A stretch of DNA of 64,000 nt from Rhizoctonia solani (Eukaryota; Basidiomycota; Agaricomycetes; Cantharellales; Ceratobasidiaceae). Numbering within the stretch: the first letter of the stretch is position 1; each line of letters starts with the position of its first letter. Both the position numbers and the translations under genes were made by a program. Under the pieces are notes generated by a model, which worked only from the letters and a program-made list of their open reading frames with translations, did no database searches and was not told the origin of the DNA. The stretch lies in NCBI RefSeq assembly GCF_016906535.1, contig NC_057376.1, forward strand, positions 868,001-932,000. Reading direction: 5' to 3'. Shown piece after piece: positions 46,275 to 58,540 of the stretch.

Positions 46275-48935
46275 ATGGGGGTTCAAGGTGAGCTCATGTC
46301 TCGGCTACGAGTGGACAAACCTCACCTTATGTGCATGTCTAGAGCTACTAATATGATAAGGTATACATCAATTCGCAATTTCTTTCACCGCATCGCACAA
46401 GACACAGATAATATTGCTACTGGGTGCCGGCCGCATATCCGACAATACCAGCGTCATTCATGGCAGCGAACGACATTATTGGGTATAACGCCCTTATCGA
46501 CGCATAATACCTGTGGTTTTCGTTATTTTGCTCCACGATATACCTCTTCTTCGACACACGGCAATCGCTCCGATCCTGGGCCTTCCAGTAAATCATCAAC
46601 AACGCCCACATCTCATGACCCTGATTCTGGTCAAGACAGTCAGCCTAATTCTCAAGAGTCCAAAGAGGCTCCGAAAGAACTCCCTGCCCCCACCAACCCT
46701 CACATACAGAATTACTCTTCCCTTTTCAGACAACTTGCTCTTTCGTTACCCCATGTCAAACAGCCAACCAAACAGGACTTCTTGCAAGCGGCCACTAGTA
46801 TGTGGCAGCGTATGCGTATCCGGTTCAAGTGGTTCGCTATCAAATCATTCCGTAAGTTCAATGCGGATGATATATCGGCTTTCTTGAGTTGGTTTCTGGT
46901 CGGCCAGACATTATGGATCTTGGTGGGAACGTGAGTATGTATTTACTCTAACTCACGAACCTAACCTTATTTTGGCCCCAGTACTACCTTTTCTCTGTGG
47001 TATTTGCGGTCCTCAACAGCTTGAGGTTGCAAGGTAAGTTCCAAAAACCCAAGCGCATTACTCGCATATTCAAATTCAAGTAGAGTATGTTGCTCGGTCT
47101 ATAAGCGATTACCTAACTTCGGAAACTGGCGTCCGTATCGTTTTCGAATCCGCCGTGGTACCCAAGTGGAAAGACTCTCGTATTTCTTTTCGCAATGTAT
47201 ACATTTCTCGGCGTCAAGATTCTCAGACCGAAGAAGTATTGCCTCGCGACGCTGGGCAGAGGGCGGCCGCTCGATTGTTAGCCGGCCATCATCCCGCGTA
47301 TCATGACATTGCGTATCACGAGGACGAAGAGACGCATGGAGTTGCAACTGGGGGAATGAATGTTTCGGATGTGGGAGACCCTGTCGACACTGGAGACGAT
47401 GGGTGGACAACATTCGACTTGGAGATCGATTCCGTAGATGTAACCTTGAGTTTTGCACGATGGTTAGAAGGTAGAGGACTGATCAAGAATGCGGCAGTCA
47501 AAGGTGTACGTGGGGTTGTTGGTAAGCTGAGCCATCTATTTTTGCGCCCATCGTTGTTTACCACTTCAGATCGCCGATCGGTATCTTGGGACCCCGAGGT
47601 TCATGCCGATCCAACAGAGTTTCGCCATCCTCCGCAGCTGGGAGATTTCGAGCTCGATTCGCTTGAAGTTGAGGATTTATTGGTGACACTGTATCAGCCT
47701 GGAGCCTTTAGGCCTTTTACTGCATCGATATTTCGAGCAAACTTTGGGGTATTTCGCAAGCAGTGGTTATTTTACGATTTGATGTCTGCCGATCATAGTA
47801 AGCAATTCGAAAATATGACTATCTCTTTTGCTCACCCACTCGTTTGTAAAGTTGTGGGTCAATATGACAATTGTTTATTCAGCCTTCATACACCTCAGAG
47901 CATTGGACGTACCATGGAGCAAGAAGTCAAGGATAGTCGATGGACACGTATGGTATGTAATTTACCTGTAATTCTAGCGGCCCCAATTGAGTAAACACTA
48001 GTCTCGATTCCGAATCGATGGTGTCAATATCGATCACCTACAAGCTGCAACCGGCAACGAAGGCCTGGTTTCATGGATTGTATCCGGCAAGGTCGATGCA
48101 GTACTAGACATCAAGTTCCCACGCGATCCCAATGCGTTCGACATCGGTGAGATTATTGAAGGGATTGCTGCCGCTGCAGCCGAGCAAATCGAGGAGGCGC
48201 GTCGAGCTGGTCTGGAGCTTGGGATTCCTCTTATATCCGATCGTATCCCCGGACAACGAGAACTTGCCAAGCCTGCTTTAAGTGCACCGGAGGATGAAAA
48301 TGAGCTGAAGGAAGAGTACGAGAAACCCGTCGTTCTTATCGACATTGACCTTCGATTCCGGGATCTTAAGGCTGCTATGCCGCTTTTCACGAATGAACTT
48401 TCGTATGTCAACCATGCACTCGTGAGACCAATCGTCTCGTTCATCAAGTGAGTACCAGGATTTATAGTCCTGAAATAGATTCTCACTTATCTCTCTAAGC
48501 GCGAACCACACCTTGGTGCCTATTCGTTGTAGGATTGTAAAGGATTTGGATGATTTCCATGGATCATGGACGGTGAGACCACCTTGACATTCCTTTTCGC
48601 TAGCTAACTTGTTTATTTGATAGATGTGGGAGAGTGAGCTGCATATATTCGCCTTGCCATTCGCAAATACTAATTGATATTTAACAGCTGGTTTAACTGA
48701 TATCATTTCTCAAAAGGCGAGTGCGGACATGTCGCGCACTGGCAAAAACTGACAAACCTATCAGACCTATGACGCTGTGGCATATCATGTTACACAAGCG
48801 AACATGCAACGAAGGCTCAAGACAGTAGCTATGTGGAACCTACACCTTGCATCCCGAAACCTTATCACTGCAGCACGCAGCATCGCTGATCCTGTGTCTG
48901 CTCACTTGCGTGCAGCTTATGCCCACGCTACATGA
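46275..48935 (+). CDS. MDM31: Mitochondrial distribution and morphology protein Mdm31/Mdm32
   Basis: Inner-membrane mitochondrial protein needed for organelle shape and mtDNA inheritance. The N-terminus has a basic presequence; MIRYTSIRNFFHRIAQ at 46353 could be the real start, as could Met at 46275 or 46296. A Ser/Pro-rich linker follows, then a matrix part and membrane segment (DDISAFLSWFLVGQTLWILV). The conserved core reads YLTSETGVRIVFESAVVPKW, VYISRR, FDLEIDSVDVTLSFARWLEG, DLLVTLYQPG, GVFRKQWLFYDLMSADHIVG, FRIDGVNIDHLQAATG and LVSWIVSGKVDAVLDIKFPR. It ends with VLIDIDLRFRDLKAAMPLFT and TYDAVAYHVTQANMQRRLKT. One T is missing from TTTT 46989-46992, just after the first membrane segment. 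Mdm31 and Mdm32 cannot be separated from this sequence alone. Confidence 0.85.
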
Positions 48936-49216
48936 CCTCGATATGTGCCTTTACATCAATGCTATGTATTTTTAGCCAAGCTTTTCGTCAACATCCTTCT
49001 CATGCTTCACTTGGAGCCTAAAGTATAGTGGTATTCTATATACTAAGCTTCAGATATTTAAACGATAATATAGAAAAAGGCGAATAATATGATTTAAGAG
49101 CGAATTTTTTCGATCCTTAGATACGTTTTACATCTAGGATGTGAGGCAGTACTTAGAAATCAGTAAGATTAAGGTAGAAGTTTCGGAAAACTCGTAAGTG
49201 CTCTTTTCCATTGCCA

Positions 49217-51098
49217 TCAAGGACAAAGCCGGCCATGATCTTGAGCACAGGGGTACTTCTCGGATGCCGACTTGGGTGCCTTTAGGGGCAAGTGATGGCT
49301 TGGTGGCCTAGGGGTAGGCGTTGGCGGTGGCGACACGAAAGATGAACCTGATTCCGAGCTTGCTGGTGAAGAGGGCACGGTGTATGCAGATGTACGAACT
49401 GATGTGTTCGGTAGGAGTGAACGTTCTACCCCTGTTGATAACAAAGGAAACGGAGTGGGTAGATCAGGGAGTTTGGGATCTCGAGAAAATGTCTGGGAAA
49501 ACGAACTTCTTGGACGTGGAGGCGTCACTGGACGGAAGGTGTGTGAAGCTAATACAAGTGGAGATGCAGTCTCCGAAGGTCCTGAGACTCCTTTCTCGTA
49601 GCAACAGTCGAGCTACTATTGGTGGTAGTGGGGGTAGTGACCAAAGCACCGTCCTCTGCATGTACTGGGGTAGATGGTGGCCTGTCGTATTCATGGAAAT
49701 TGTTGCGTATGGAGTCGCAGTCTGTGCGTCCGGTACTGAACCATGCATGCCGGACAAGATCTTCTAAAAATGACGTATCTTGATCTTCTTCGGATCCAGC
49801 TTGCTTTTCCTTGACGTCTTCTGCGAGAACTGCAAATGAACCAAACCGCCTCAGTTGTAGAGGTTCGGAGGCACGACGCCTGGGTCTTCGAGGAGCTACG
49901 GTGCGAAGTGGCGATGTAGATAAAGGAAAGCCAGCTTGAGTTGGAGAGGCGAACGGATCTTTGAGAGTCATGAAGTCCTCGGATGGTTGGTTGGACACAC
50001 GTCCTAGGTTCCAAGAGGACTCAACGGTTGAGTCTGCAGAAGGCGCCATTACAAACTTGCGTGTTGGCTCGTATATAATGACTCGATAAATAATTAGCTC
50101 TTCAATGTCGCACGGATGCCGACCAGATTTACTCACTAAAATGAGTAGCCATGACCCCTCCGCCCCAGATAACGAGACCCATAGAGCTAAGCAACCAGAC
50201 GACAGGTACTCGGCGTCCAAACGCCCCTTCAACAACCTCGCCCACTACACTAATTATAGCAATGCTCTGCAGCAAAAATAAAAACTCCCATATATAAGGG
50301 AAGCGAATTAACACTGTACAACGACCTGTACCAGGAGTGGGGAGTCCGAGCTCGACACACTTGGAGGGTTTGTTAAATAACATAGTTGGTGCAGAGCGTT
50401 TGTTTTCCGTATTAGACCGAGAGGACTTGACCGCGCGCATAAGCGAAAATAGAAGTGGAGTAGGCAGAGAGAGAGAAACGAGAGTCGGAGCTGATGATAT
50501 CAAGCTGGGGACCTGAGGTACGACAAACACCGAGATAAGGGATGAAACAGAGGCTAAAATAAATCCATGTGAATGGTGTTGAGTACTGAAGCAAGCTTAT
50601 CTTACCAATTAAAATCGCCAATATAACTGCATATATGCGCCAAGTTGGAAGCGTGATAGTTGGGGTATCGACTGATAGTATGGCCAAGAGATAGTCAGGA
50701 GTCAACAACTGGACCATAGCGAGTTGCGCTGATTTTGAAGGTTTATCAACTCATGGTGTAGTGATAGTGTATGGGTGGCTCACCAATGAGTAACCCTAAC
50801 GCCCGCATGGCAAACGCTGCGGAAGTCAACCAGCGATAGGCCCCCCCTGTGACTGCTTCTGCAACTATCCCAAAGACACCGGCGAGGGTGATAAATCCAC
50901 CGAATAACAGTGTAGCGTAGAACTTTGCTGTCTTGAGCGAGCTAGAAAGATGTAAATAAGTTATCTTTCTGAGAAACGCTCAGCGTACGTAGATTGGTTA
51001 GATGGTCCAGAGACGAACTGGAGCATGAATAGCATACAGGTAGCAGGGCATATAGTAATGAAAATAATGTAAGGAGTGGCAGAGAGTAAGAGTGACAT
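49217..51098 (-). CDS. Multi-pass membrane protein with long cytosolic tail, unknown function
   Basis: Start MSLLLSATPYIIFITICPAT is the first of about seven hydrophobic segments; others are YATLLFGGFITLAGVFGIVA, AFAMRALGLLIG, WRIYAVILAILI, YIWEFLFLLQSIAIISVVGE and VVWLLSSMGLVIWGGGVMAT. The C-terminal 250 residues are soluble, with SFAVLAEDVKEKQAGSEEDQ and a Ser/Pro-rich end (SPPPTPTPRPPSHHLPL). I do not recognise the family; the overall shape is that of a fungal membrane protein of unknown role. A frame change in the tail is explained by one missing base in TTT 49592-49594. The upstream frame could extend to 51212, but the Met chosen starts directly at a membrane segment. Confidence 0.6.
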
Positions 51099-51894
51099 GG
51101 CGATGTCAGGAGGATTACGAACAACCCTATGGGTTTTAACCCATCCTACGCTCTTATGCACGGGAGACCCAAATATACCCAAACGCAAAATATGTTCAAT
51201 AGGGCACAACATTGTTTTGTTACACGTAATCTATCTATAATAGTACAGTTTGATTCTCCTTTTTTTGTGTATGGGTGTGCCGGCCACCGTACCTCGTGTC
51301 CCGATGAGCGGTGGAAGAGCTCAATTGAGTTCGTGAGTTTTAATATCGATCGACGGGAGTTCTACGCGAATTGGCTCATATCGAAAGTGGGCAGTGGATT
51401 TCCTGAACGCTAAAAATTATGTCTGTGGACAAGTTACATGATTATCAAGAAGTTGGGGAGATCGGATAAATTCCAAACATCGTGCTAACCTAATTCTTCC
51501 GTCCCCTTGATAGATTGGCCATATGATTTAGAATACAAAAATTGTAACTATTCATAATAAACATCCTTGACGAGATGGCAAAACGAGGAGCGGTAAGAGG
51601 AAGATACAGTTTTTGCTAGGTTTGAATGGAACAATACTGGAATCGACCACAACCGTCCAACGTTTTCTAAAGCGGCCGATATTCCAGGAGGGAGGCTGAT
51701 CTACAGAAGCTTAATCAAGGCTTCTAAGTACCCATATGGCATATGCCCAATCTATACTATAGGGTCAACACTGGTCTCTTCCGAACAGCTTCTAAGAACG
51801 CATTTGATTGAAAATGACCTTGTACATCTATGCCTCAGTTTAGAATGCTATCATGATGAAACAAGAACGATTGCGTTATAGATCCAACAACAAA
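51099..51894. other. Intergenic gap of 0.8 kb
   Basis: No gene is supported. It is the promoter side of the membrane-protein gene and the 3' side of the secreted protein gene. Confidence 0.45.
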
Positions 51895-52696
51895 TTATTG
51901 GATACCCCACATCCGGACTTTCAGATGTTCGCCCGCAGCCGCATGAGTCGATGAACGCTTTAGCTTTGTATTGCGCCTATAATCAGGTGCACGAACCGAC
52001 GCTGTGCTTGTGCTGCCAGACTGTGAAACCTTGGCGTCAGTAAGTCCGAGAGACCTCGAGACCAAACCTACCCAACATCGTCGGTGGTTGGGATCCGGGA
52101 GATACACTGTGCTGGCATCCTGCATAGATATTTGGTTACTTTCTTGAGATGTGTACAGTAATCTATGAGTATAACGCACCAAATTCTGCTCGAGGCTTTC
52201 CAAATCGTTCAAAGTGGAGCGCTGTTCCCGCTCGTTATTTAACTCAAGCTTCGCATGAATCTGCTCCGAAATACTACTTAAGCCATGTATGGCGAGATCA
52301 AACGGGCCTAGACCTACAGGATGAGCAAGCGAAGTCGAAAGGTGTTCAATTTCTGGTGTCTTGAAATACCTCAAGGGGGAAGCTGTGTGTTTGTATGTTC
52401 GAAGTATAACATTGACGAACCCAACCTTGGCGGCATTAGAGAACGCCGGTGAAGATACCTTTGGATTCATTTGAGAGCTCAAGGATTGTGTATCCAATGG
52501 TCGTAGATCCAGTGTAGCCGAGTTATCCGATTGATACGTGGAATACAAGCTATATGCTCGCTAACCGACATAAATATAAGAGATGTGACGCTCGTGAGAT
52601 TGGGCTTACAGTAATTATAGGGTAGCCAAGAGTTCTGCGAGGGAGCAGGCCAATGTTAATGACTGTGATGAAACAGAGGACTGTCAAAATGTGCAT
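51895..52696 (-). CDS. Secreted or membrane-anchored protein, unknown
   Basis: About 250 residues in two exons. The N-terminus MHILTVLCFITVINIGLLPR is a signal peptide or signal anchor, followed by RTLGYPIITRAYSLYSTYQS. The rest is soluble, with a helical part LEQNLVRYTHRLLYTSQESN and the end HAAAGEHLKVRMWGIQ. There are few cysteines (C in RRCWVGLVSR). No family is recognised. It is transcribed divergently from another secreted-protein gene with 392 bp between the starts. Confidence 0.55.
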
Positions 52697-53088
52697 GTTC
52701 GGTGTTCAGCGCGTCGATGAATGGGAGGAAGGGGGGTAATGGTAATGAAGAGAGGCGCGACCCCCAAGACTCCACATAGGGGACAAGTTGTCGGTGTTTG
52801 TTGATTCCGGAGCTACAATCCATTGATTATTTGCCTGAAAGGACTTGCACCCGAAACCAACCCCTATCTGTACTCGGAGGTTCAACGACCCCCGTCCCAA
52901 TTTATGAGCCCCCTACGAGATATATAAACCTCGAGGGGGTAGGCTCTTGCTCCTCATTCTCACGACCACCCCCACTGTCGCCTCCCTCGACAGTACTCAC
53001 GACCCTTGACGTGCCACACCTAACTTTGTCGCTCACTTACTCATTCTTCTACCCCAACTTCACCTGATTGTATTTCTGATCGGGAACC
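52697..53088. promoter_or_regulatory. Divergent promoter of two secreted-protein genes
   Basis: 392 bp between two start codons. A TATATAAA box at 52921-52928 points rightwards to the Gln/Pro-repeat protein, 160 bp before its ATG. Confidence 0.5.
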
Positions 53089-54168
53089 ATGCGTAACTCT
53101 GCGTCGCTTGCGGTTCTCATTACCCTGATGGCTGTCGGGGGGACTATTGCTGCTCCCATCGAGGTCCACCCCGGATCTGGCCACGCGCCTATTCCTGACG
53201 GCCATCAAGTTAACCATACTGTTATTCCTGTCTCGGGCCCCAAGGTAAATTTGCATATATGCTGCACTCGCGTCGCTCAGACTCACTGACATTGACTTAG
53301 ATCTCAAACCGCGACATGAATCCCGCTATTAACACCTACGGCTCCAAGCTGGCTTCGGTCGGGGAAGTCAAGGCTGTAACTGGCGAACTCAAGTGTGTTA
53401 TCTTCGCTATGAGTGGCTGATCTACCCTAACCCTGTCTTTTCCTATAGTGCCAAGGTAGAAGACGCAAGCGGGGTCATACAAGACAATATCCATGTTCCC
53501 GACACCAGTGCCCACGTCGACATCGACTTGAGCAAGGGAAGCGACAAGAGTGGGCCTCAACAGCAGCCCCAGCCTCAGTCCGAGCCGCATTCTGAATCGC
53601 AACCTCAACCCGAATCTCAACCACAGCCTGAGCAGCAAAGCGAGCCCGAGCACGAACCCAAGCCCCAGTCGGAACCGTCTCCCGAGTCAGGAAACCCAGG
53701 CAAACTTCCTGAGCAACCCCAGGGTAATGCGGGTGACTGCCTTGATATTAACGAGTAACTATAATGTTATTCCTAACGCAAGAGCTCTACTGATGTGCAA
53801 CACTAGGGTTCGTGAAGGGTTCCAGGCTAATGCCTGTGCGACGATTGATCTCAAGGCTGGGAAAGAGTGCCTTGATGGAATGCACAAGGTTACTGACAAG
53901 GCTGGAGATGACGTTAAAGCGAAAGCGAACATGGTTCTTGGCGGGACGCACCAGGTCCACGATAGACCTACAAATACCGTTCACGACGTCGAGAAGGGAG
54001 CTCAGGTCGCTGGGAAGGTAGATGTAGATGTCGATACTGATGCCATGAAGGCTCCCGGCGCGCCCCACAGGTCTGTATGTTCATTCTAAAGATGACACGA
54101 ACTTACGTCTCATTTGTAGACCTGCCCTTGCTGTCGCGGAGAGTATTGAGGGTACCAATCCTAATTAA
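53089..54168 (+). CDS. Secreted protein with Gln/Pro/Ser/Glu repeats
   Basis: Start MRNSASLAVLITLMAVGGTI is a signal peptide, likely cleaved after IAA. The mature part has a short N-domain (SNRDMNPAINTYGSKLASVG) and then about 60 residues of imperfect QPQSEP/QPEP repeats running roughly from 53556 to 53690. The C-domain reads VREGFQANACATIDLKAGKE and KAKANMVLGGTHQVHD, and the protein ends ESIEGTNPN. The C-domain holds a few cysteines (DCLDIN, NACATID, KECLDGM). Five exons in frame. Cell-wall or matrix role is conceivable from the extended repeat, but I do not recognise the family. Confidence 0.6.
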
Positions 54169-54428
54169 GGTATTCAACTCATTGCTGAGGCTTCAATCAA
54201 TTTCTAACCAGATGATAAAGACAGCATAATTATTTCCAGTGTTGTTTGCATACTCGCTTATGGGGCAGGTTTGCTTGGTTTTATCGGATTTGAGATGTCA
54301 TTAGGAATACAAATGTCATTCATTGAGTTGATCGTACGTCGCTGGTGTGCCAGAACTATATGAGATTATCAAATCCTAGTTGTACATGGGGCGAGGCGAT
54401 AGCCAGCAATCGGGCGAGGATACTATGT

Positions 54429-55615
54429 TTACCGATCCTCAACTTCATTTAAAATGCGAAGAATGCTGATAAACAGGTTGATGAAATCGAGATATAAGGA
54501 AACAGCCCCCATAATGAATTCATCTGGACTGAGTTTCTTGGTAATGAGGTATGTCTAACGAGGCGGGGTCAGGCAAATATCAGGCAGAGTTCCAGAAACA
54601 CTTGCATCGAAGACAATGTAACCGCTGAAAATAAGGCAGCCCCCGGCGGCGTAGATGAGGTCCATTGTGTGGCTAAATGGAACAAACATCCCAACGAAAC
54701 CAGTCATGACTGGATAATGATTGAGTAGACTATCGAAACGGAATATCTAGATACTTACCGAGAACCAAAAGGCCCCCAAACAGGAATGGGCCCATTCCAG
54801 AGAAGTCGTATTTGCTCTGGAGTGTGAAAAGAGTGAGACCAAGGAACACGCCAAGGGTAATTAACCTGAAAAAACGGTAGTTGAGATAATGTTGTCGTGG
54901 CACCGAATATAGCTTACATTGCTTGGAGAACGATCGTCGACTCATAGTATGATACGATAAGGCCAAGACTGAGTGATTCCAGGACTGTGAAGCTCGTGAG
55001 GAGAATATAGTTTGTGGGATAAGATAGACGCTTCCACCACAACAGGCCGAGGTTGATGAGCGAACCAAACAACGGGACGAAAACCGCCCATTGACTAGGA
55101 AACTCGTTAGTCATTCCTTAAATATAAATAAGTAACCTACTGTGTTTGAACCCAGGCAATGGCGCTATCACTCGAGGCGAGCTTGGTGACAACACAAGTA
55201 CCGAGCTGGGGGCCGGTTAGATACGATTGACGTTGATATGAGGTAATGAACTCACTATTTGAGCGAAAAGGATAGAATACACCTACAACCAAATAAAATC
55301 AGATGCTGAGCGTTCCGCAGTAATAGCCACTTGCCTTTCGCACAAATGCCCGACGGATTTCGGGTGCGGACTCGGAGACAGTCACTCCGTACCTTGAACG
55401 ATATCAGTGATGTGTCTGGTGGGACCACAGGTTACGCACTTGAAGTCATCAGGAAGATCATTGTCGTCACCAAAGGCATCTACGCCACGAGAGGACTGAC
55501 CGCGGGTTTCGCCCAGTAATGGTTCGGATGCCTGAGCAGACCCATACTGATTATATTTCTGAGGCGATTGGGGAACAGGTTGATAGCTTGGAGGAGCTTG
55601 AGGATAGTTCGACAT
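54429..55615 (-). CDS. BXI1: Bax-inhibitor-1 family membrane protein (TMBIM/Bxi1)
   Basis: Seven-span protein of ER or vacuole/Golgi membranes that damps cell-death and calcium signals. Start MSNYPQAPPSYQPVPQSPQK gives a cytosolic Pro/Gln-rich tail. The family block follows: YGVTVSESAPEIRRAFVRKV, YSILFAQILGT, WAVFVPLFGSLINLGLLWWK, NYILLTSFTVLESLSLGLIV, LITLGVFLGLTLFTLQSKYD, FSGMGPFLFGGLLVL, and DLIYAAGGCLIFSGYIVFDT. It ends DEFIMGAVSLYLDFINLFIN and ILRILNEVEDR, the usual ending. About nine exons. Two introns, 55283-55334 and 54555-54605, need GC instead of GT as donor (both GCAAGT); with GT nearby the conserved VYSILFAQI and FDTYLITKK would be lost. No frame break was found. Confidence 0.9.
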
Positions 55616-55828
55616 GGTGGTTGATGTGAGGATGACGGAGGCACTGAGCGACTATTCTGGCCAACCTCACGTGGCCATTTGCAAATTTACTCCGCATTGA
55701 TTTGCAGGAATATCGTTGGGTAAGATACACTATGTATCACAAAATAAAAATGGTTTGGCACATATTTAAATCAAAATAACTAGGTTTACAAGCATTGCAA
55801 AGATTAATAATAGCTCGTTTTTAAGTGG

Positions 55829-55834
55829 AAAAAA
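55829..55834 (-). terminator. Pol III terminator of tRNA-Thr
   Basis: Run of six T on the minus strand, five bases after the tRNA 3' end. Confidence 0.6.
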
Positions 55835-55839
55835 GGAAT

Positions 55840-55938
55840 GCCCTCACCCTGGATCGAACAGAGGACCTCATCATTCTATTACGTAATCATTAACTAACTG
55901 AATACTAGTGATGCGCTCTACCACTGAGCTATAAGGGC
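55840..55938 (-). tRNA. tRNA-Thr (AGT) with intron
   Basis: 99 bases, 71 after splicing. Acceptor stem GCCCTTA/TGAGGGC pairs over seven (one G-T), D arm GCTC/GAGC with loop AGTGGTA, anticodon stem CATCA/TGATG, loop CTAGTAA giving anticodon AGT (threonine ACN), T arm CTCTG TTCGATC CAGGG. An intron of 28 bases follows position 37 at the canonical site (55875-55902). Confidence 0.9.
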
Positions 55939-56382
55939 TTGTGAGAATACCAATTGCATCAAATATTGTGTTTAGAAAGCGCAAAGTACGTAACATCCGT
56001 GAATTACTTGCCAGAAGTCACAAATGTGGCTCAATACTGGGTCTAAGTAATGAAAGTTGTAGCTTTTGGTAATTGGTTTACAGAGTTCACATACTCTATG
56101 CCAGCACGCGTGGCTTTTTGTGCTCAACAGCTTGCCAATCCGATATGTCCTCAAAGGTGATTCCAACATGTGTGCACTCGGAGACCTTTGGTGTTTTTTT
56201 ACTCAACAGAACATTCTTAACCCAAGACCAGGTTTTATTTACTGAACTCGACTTAAAACCCTCATTGTCCCAATACATCCGCCAGATTGTGTCGTCATGA
56301 CGTGAAATATAAACAGAAACAAAGATACATGAGATAAACATAGCGACATAATCAAGACCAAGTAAATGCTAAAATGTTTCAG
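55939..56382. other. Gap between tRNA-Thr and CDC6
   Basis: About 440 bp. No gene that I can support. Confidence 0.45.
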
Positions 56383-58540
56383 TCATTGGCACATGCGTCC
56401 GCGAATCCGTCGACTGCAGCAGCCTCCTTTTCTCGCTCTGCTGCCCGTTTGACTCGCTCGACGTCTCGCATGGAACGTTTGAGCTCACGGTCCCAGAGAG
56501 ACATAGCTTCCTCCTCCTTAACTCCCGCGGTACCTCCAGCTCCCGCATTACCAAGTCCGCGAAGAATGTCTTCCTCTCTGATCCCTTCAGCTAAGCCGAC
56601 AAGCGGTTCGTTGGAAATGGCGGTAGCCTTCCGTCTGCTGGGCGTTGCTTGGCCTACATTCCCTACAATCTTGACAGGCCTCCAGTTTCGAGCACTCCGA
56701 GCAAATCCTGAAACTCGCTTCTCGACACTGGTGCAAACGCACCATCCGACGTAAGAATGGCCGTGTAAGCGGCGTGGAGAGCCGATGCCTCATAAAGCTC
56801 TGATTCACCTGCTCGAGATCGCTTACTTGGTGATGTTTGTTGCGATCCACGGCTAGTACGACTTGGCGTCCGAGGGGGAGCTTTACTGGGCGTGCGGGTC
56901 AGATTGTTGACTGACTTAACCGGAAGTATTACAAGTCCTGCGGCAGCGCGGCGCCGAGCGACAAGAATCGAAATCATCACGAGTCGGGCCTGCATTCCTA
57001 ACCCACGCGCTGTGCCGACGGCCTGCCCTCCGGCAAGCCCGTCTCGTCCACGCAGTGCATCCAAGGCATGTTTCATGGTAGCTACTCCTGGGTTCCCAGC
57101 AGGGTTCGGAATAGCAGTAGTGGTTGGAACTTTGGATGGTGTTGATGGAGCAAACGGATTGACCTCTCGCTCCGCTAGCTCAATAGTCCTCCTGACTGCA
57201 TCCAATGCGGCCCGAAGGTCACCCGTTTGGGTGGAAAGCTTCTTCGAGAGGAAAGTGAGAGCTGTGGGAGCAATAACCAATGATGCGCCAGTTACACGAG
57301 CTGTCGCCGATGCATCTCCACTCGAAGCCGGCTCCAGAGTCGAAAGTCGCCCTTGGACAATCTTGACAATGTCTTCGGCCACGTACGGAGAAACATCGAG
57401 AGTGAGAAAATCATTTGCTGCTGTCGTTGTTGTTTGAGAGTCGGTGGCACCGAGGGTCAAGGTATTGGATATTCCGATAATACGCAGGCAGGTAGGGATG
57501 ATCTGAGCCAAATCGAATATGGACGACAAAGCTGAGGGAGTTCGAAGCACAAAATCCAATTCGTCAAGGACAACCACACTGAAAGGAATGTAAGTGCACC
57601 ATATCACGTTTAAAATCAGCTACTTACCATTTAATACTCTGACTCAATAATTCACTTTCAAACTTCTTCTTTTCCGAACCAGCACTACCCTTTCCTTTGG
57701 GAAGCGGGAATCCGCCCTCCTCGAGAACTCGAGCCCAAACCGAGTTTTCCTCCTTAAGTCCGGTACAATTAACGTATATTCCTTTGACTTGGTCTTTTGC
57801 AACTGTGCGCAAAACCTCACTAACAAGTGCGGTTTTACCAGTACCAGGAGCTCCAGAAATGTAAGCCGCCAATTTGTCAGTTGGTTCCTGCGGCTTTCCG
57901 GTAAGGAATGGGGTAAGAAAATTCGTCAGGATAGCCCTTTCTTTGTCTCGGCCGATGACTTCCCCAACGCCAGGGCGAAGCAGGGCTCGGGCCCGTGCAT
58001 GGAGGCTTAGAACAGTAACGGGGGGAGTAGCGGGAGGAGTTAGTTGTAGGCGAGAAACCAGGGATGGGAGTCTGGGAGCAGAAGTAGGGTCAGGTAACTG
58101 TTTGACAGGTGACTTGTTGGGAGTCTTGGTTTCTTTAGGTGGTGTCTTAACAGGAGAAGGAAGTCGGACGGAGCGTTTGGCTGGATAGCTATGTCATGAG
58201 TCCTGAAGGCTGAAAACAGATGATCATACTTACCAGATTTTTGTGAAGTTACAGCGCTTCCTTGATCACTAGCTTCATCGTCCTCGGGATCTTCGGCAAT
58301 ATCCACTTCCTTGCGAGCGCGAGCACGAGCACGAGCTCTAGATTCGGACAGTTTAGATGTAGATGGTGGTTGGTTTTCTTTTCCAGCTACAACAGGACTA
58401 GAGGCGATTCGAGTGCGTTTGTGCGCAGGAGAGGCCATGACTGGATCTGGCTTCCGTGCCGAGGTCTTTGATTGTGGTGTAGGTGACGAGGCGCGAGGAG
58501 TACGAGGGGGCCTAGCTCTTTTTCCTAGGTTGGACGACAT
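56383..58540 (-). CDS. CDC6: DNA replication licensing factor Cdc6
   Basis: AAA+ ATPase that loads the MCM helicase at origins with ORC and Cdt1. Start MSSNLGKRARPPRTPRASSP opens a disordered N-terminus with several CDK-type sites (SPVKTPPK, TPNKSPVK). Then VIGRDKERAILTNFL precedes Walker A SGAPGTGKTALVSEV; Walker B is VVVLDELDFVL, sensor 1 GISNTL, and sensor 2/lid LRAALDAVRRTIELAEREV. The winged-helix part has LYEASALHAAYTAILTSDGA. Three exons. Near 56671 one A seems missing (minus strand), after which IVGNVGQATPSRRKATAISN and a helical tail, SLWDRELKRSMRDVERVKRA, extend the protein. I read through this to the stop at 56383. Orc1 is an alternative family but its BAH domain is absent and the length fits Cdc6. 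Confidence 0.85.

Noticed and set aside
43667..48935. Methyltransferase and neighbours considered as a secondary-metabolite cluster
   Set aside because: No core biosynthetic enzyme (PKS, NRPS, terpene cyclase) is present; neighbours are mitochondrial or housekeeping genes.
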